Positions 62,999 through 64,000 of a stretch of DNA of 64,000 nt are shown here, one piece after another. This DNA comes from Flavobacterium sp. 83 (GTDB lineage Bacteria > Bacteroidota > Bacteroidia > Flavobacteriales > Flavobacteriaceae): positions 2,852,001 through 2,916,000 of the forward strand of contig NZ_JQMS01000001.1 in the NCBI RefSeq assembly GCF_000744835.1. Reading direction: 5' to 3'. The notes beneath the pieces are model-generated. The model was not told the origin of the DNA, searched no databases, and saw only the letters and a program-made list of their open reading frames with translations. The position numbers and the translations under genes were made by a program. Each line of letters starts with the position of its first letter. Within the stretch, counting starts at the first letter, position 1.

Positions 62999-64000
62999 TT
63001 AAATTTTTATTTCATCATTAACGGGACAAGTTGCCCCAAAAGGAAAAGCTTGAACAGAATATAAGCCGGACTGATTAACAGTAATTTGTGGCCCAAATTC
63101 TCCGGGAATTACATTGCCGTTGAAGCGCCATTCATGAATTTCGCTACCATTTAATCCTGAATTTAATACATGGTTTGAAGCACTGCATATTTTCAGGTCA
63201 GGTCCTAAATTAATTGCAGGAGAACTAAAACTCGCACCTTCTATAAATACAGCCGAATCATAATTATTGTCCCCAACATTAGCAATGGCTAACTTTATAT
63301 GATAAGTTTCACCGCAAATTACATTGGCATTTGCTGCTAGGACCTTAGTAAATCCATCATATTGTATGGTTGAACCTCCTTCATTATTAACATAGTATGC
63401 ACAATATTCACAAGGTCCTGTATTTGAATTTCCATTATTCAAATTGTTTATGGAGACAGGAAGTACAGTACTTGGTATGAGAGCTATATTTTTGGCGCCA
63501 CCAGAAAAAGGCCCCGTTATTCCTGGACCACTTAAGAAAAAACCAAAATTATCATTATAAGAATCATTAACAAATTCGGGATACTCTTCTGAAGCAAAAA
63601 CAAAATTAAAACTTAATTTATTTCCAACTGGAACAAAATCAAATTCGAGAATAGCAACGTTCTTAATCAATTGATTGTTAGAAAGAATTTTTAAGTCATT
63701 GTCTCCTACAAAAGGATTTGAAGTGGGTAACGTAGCTAAATCTCGGTCATTTGGTCCCACGGCAATTGCAGAATTACCCGTACTCAAAATTATTCCTTTA
63801 TCAATCCCAATATTGGTAGTTGTACCGTTAGTAAAAAGTCCTACCTGATCACTAAGTGAATTTGCACTAACTGCAGAGCCATTAAATTTAATATTTGAAG
63901 CGTTTATCCCTTGTCCTACAACAACATTTTGGACTAATTGCAATGGTGTTTGTGTGGTATTATCTATAACTAATTGAGCATTGACAGCGCAATTAACCAG
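62999..64000 (-). CDS. N-terminal part of a large T9SS protein with a choice-of-anchor L domain (5' end beyond the window, stopped by an internal TAA)
   Basis: At least 333 codons, open to the window edge. Just inside the edge it reads NCAVNAQLVIDN, the end of a signal peptide, so the start lies only a few codons outside. The choice-of-anchor L domain is clear: VQNVVVGQGINASNIKFNG, LSTGNSAIAVGPN, LEFDFVPVGNKLSFNFVFASEEYPEFV and FGFFLSGPGITGP. An Ig-like segment follows (INLGPDLKICS, EWRFNG) and ends at DEIKI-TAA. The sequence after the TAA continues in the same frame with an expected downstream domain, so this is probably one interrupted gene. Confidence 0.88.
   Translation of the reverse strand: MVNCAVNAQLVIDNTTQTPLQLVQNVVVGQGINASNIKFNGSAVSANSLSDQVGLFTNGTTTNIGIDKGIILSTGNSAIAVGPNDRDLATLPTSNPFVGDNDLKILSNNQLIKNVAILEFDFVPVGNKLSFNFVFASEEYPEFVNDSYNDNFGFFLSGPGITGPFSGGAKNIALIPSTVLPVSINNLNNGNSNTGPCEYCAYYVNNEGGSTIQYDGFTKVLAANANVICGETYHIKLAIANVGDNNYDSAVFIEGASFSSPAINLGPDLKICSASNHVLNSGLNGSEIHEWRFNGNVIPGEFGPQITVNQSGLYSVQAFPFGATCPVNDEIKI

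Noticed and set aside
62999..63001. The in-frame TAA as a recoded codon
   Set aside because: No sign of a recoding element, and other genes in the window use TAA as a normal stop; mutation or sequencing error is simpler.
1..64000. tRNA, rRNA, transposase or phage genes
   Set aside because: I looked for the typical sequences and found none that I could support by eye; a covariance or profile search would be decisive.

Overview
The window looks like a chromosomal segment of a Flavobacterium-like member of the Bacteroidota. The reasons are low G+C, TAnnTTTG-type -7 promoter boxes, few Shine-Dalgarno sequences, a fused LpxC/FabZ, a PorX-type response regulator, and several secreted proteins with type IX secretion (T9SS) C-terminal sorting domains. 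I saw no rRNA, tRNA, CRISPR array or transposase.

Layout. 1-5.3 kb: a minus-strand tripartite RND efflux operon (adaptor, pump, TolC; the TolC gene runs off the left edge), with a 7-2-7 bp palindrome upstream of the adaptor. 5.6-31 kb: housekeeping genes on both strands. These include recG, a DUF2059 protein, a DUF1697 protein, a diphthine-ammonia-ligase-like protein, an M1 aminopeptidase, a TauE/SafE permease, a UvrD/PcrA helicase, a YrdC/Sua5 protein, an OmpA-like lipoprotein, a GT2 glycosyltransferase, holA, ettA, mutS2, ung, alanine dehydrogenase, a GNAT acetyltransferase, tsaE and porX. Between the helicase and YrdC genes sits a small GIY-YIG nuclease gene bracketed by two inverted copies of a structured repeat. 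31-35 kb: a gene-poor stretch with small or decayed ORFs, a MORN-like protein, and a pair of exported proteins (Gfo/Idh/MocA oxidoreductase and a DUF1080 hydrolase) that may form a 3-keto-glycoside pathway. 35.2-41.5 kb: a second RND operon (GbsR/MarR-type regulator, adaptor, pump, TolC) with a likely operator. 41.7-49.2 kb: HD phosphohydrolase, lpxD, lpxC-fabZ, lpxA, efp, an lpxD paralogue, an NTF2-like protein and sucD. 49.4-64 kb: a GIY-YIG-like protein, four tandem paralogous leucine-rich-repeat proteins with T9SS type A sorting domains (the last one frameshifted), and on the opposite strand a very large T9SS type B protein split by one in-frame stop codon.

How the genes fit together. The lipid A, efflux and OmpA genes build or serve the outer membrane. 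PorX is a known regulator of T9SS, and the right end carries five probable T9SS cargo proteins. The most interesting non-coding structure is two kinds of palindromic repeat. One is the inverted pair around the GIY-YIG gene, which resembles a small nuclease-associated mobile element. The other is three dispersed copies of an element with conserved flanks and a variable hairpin stem. All gene names rest on motif recognition by eye; no database search was run.
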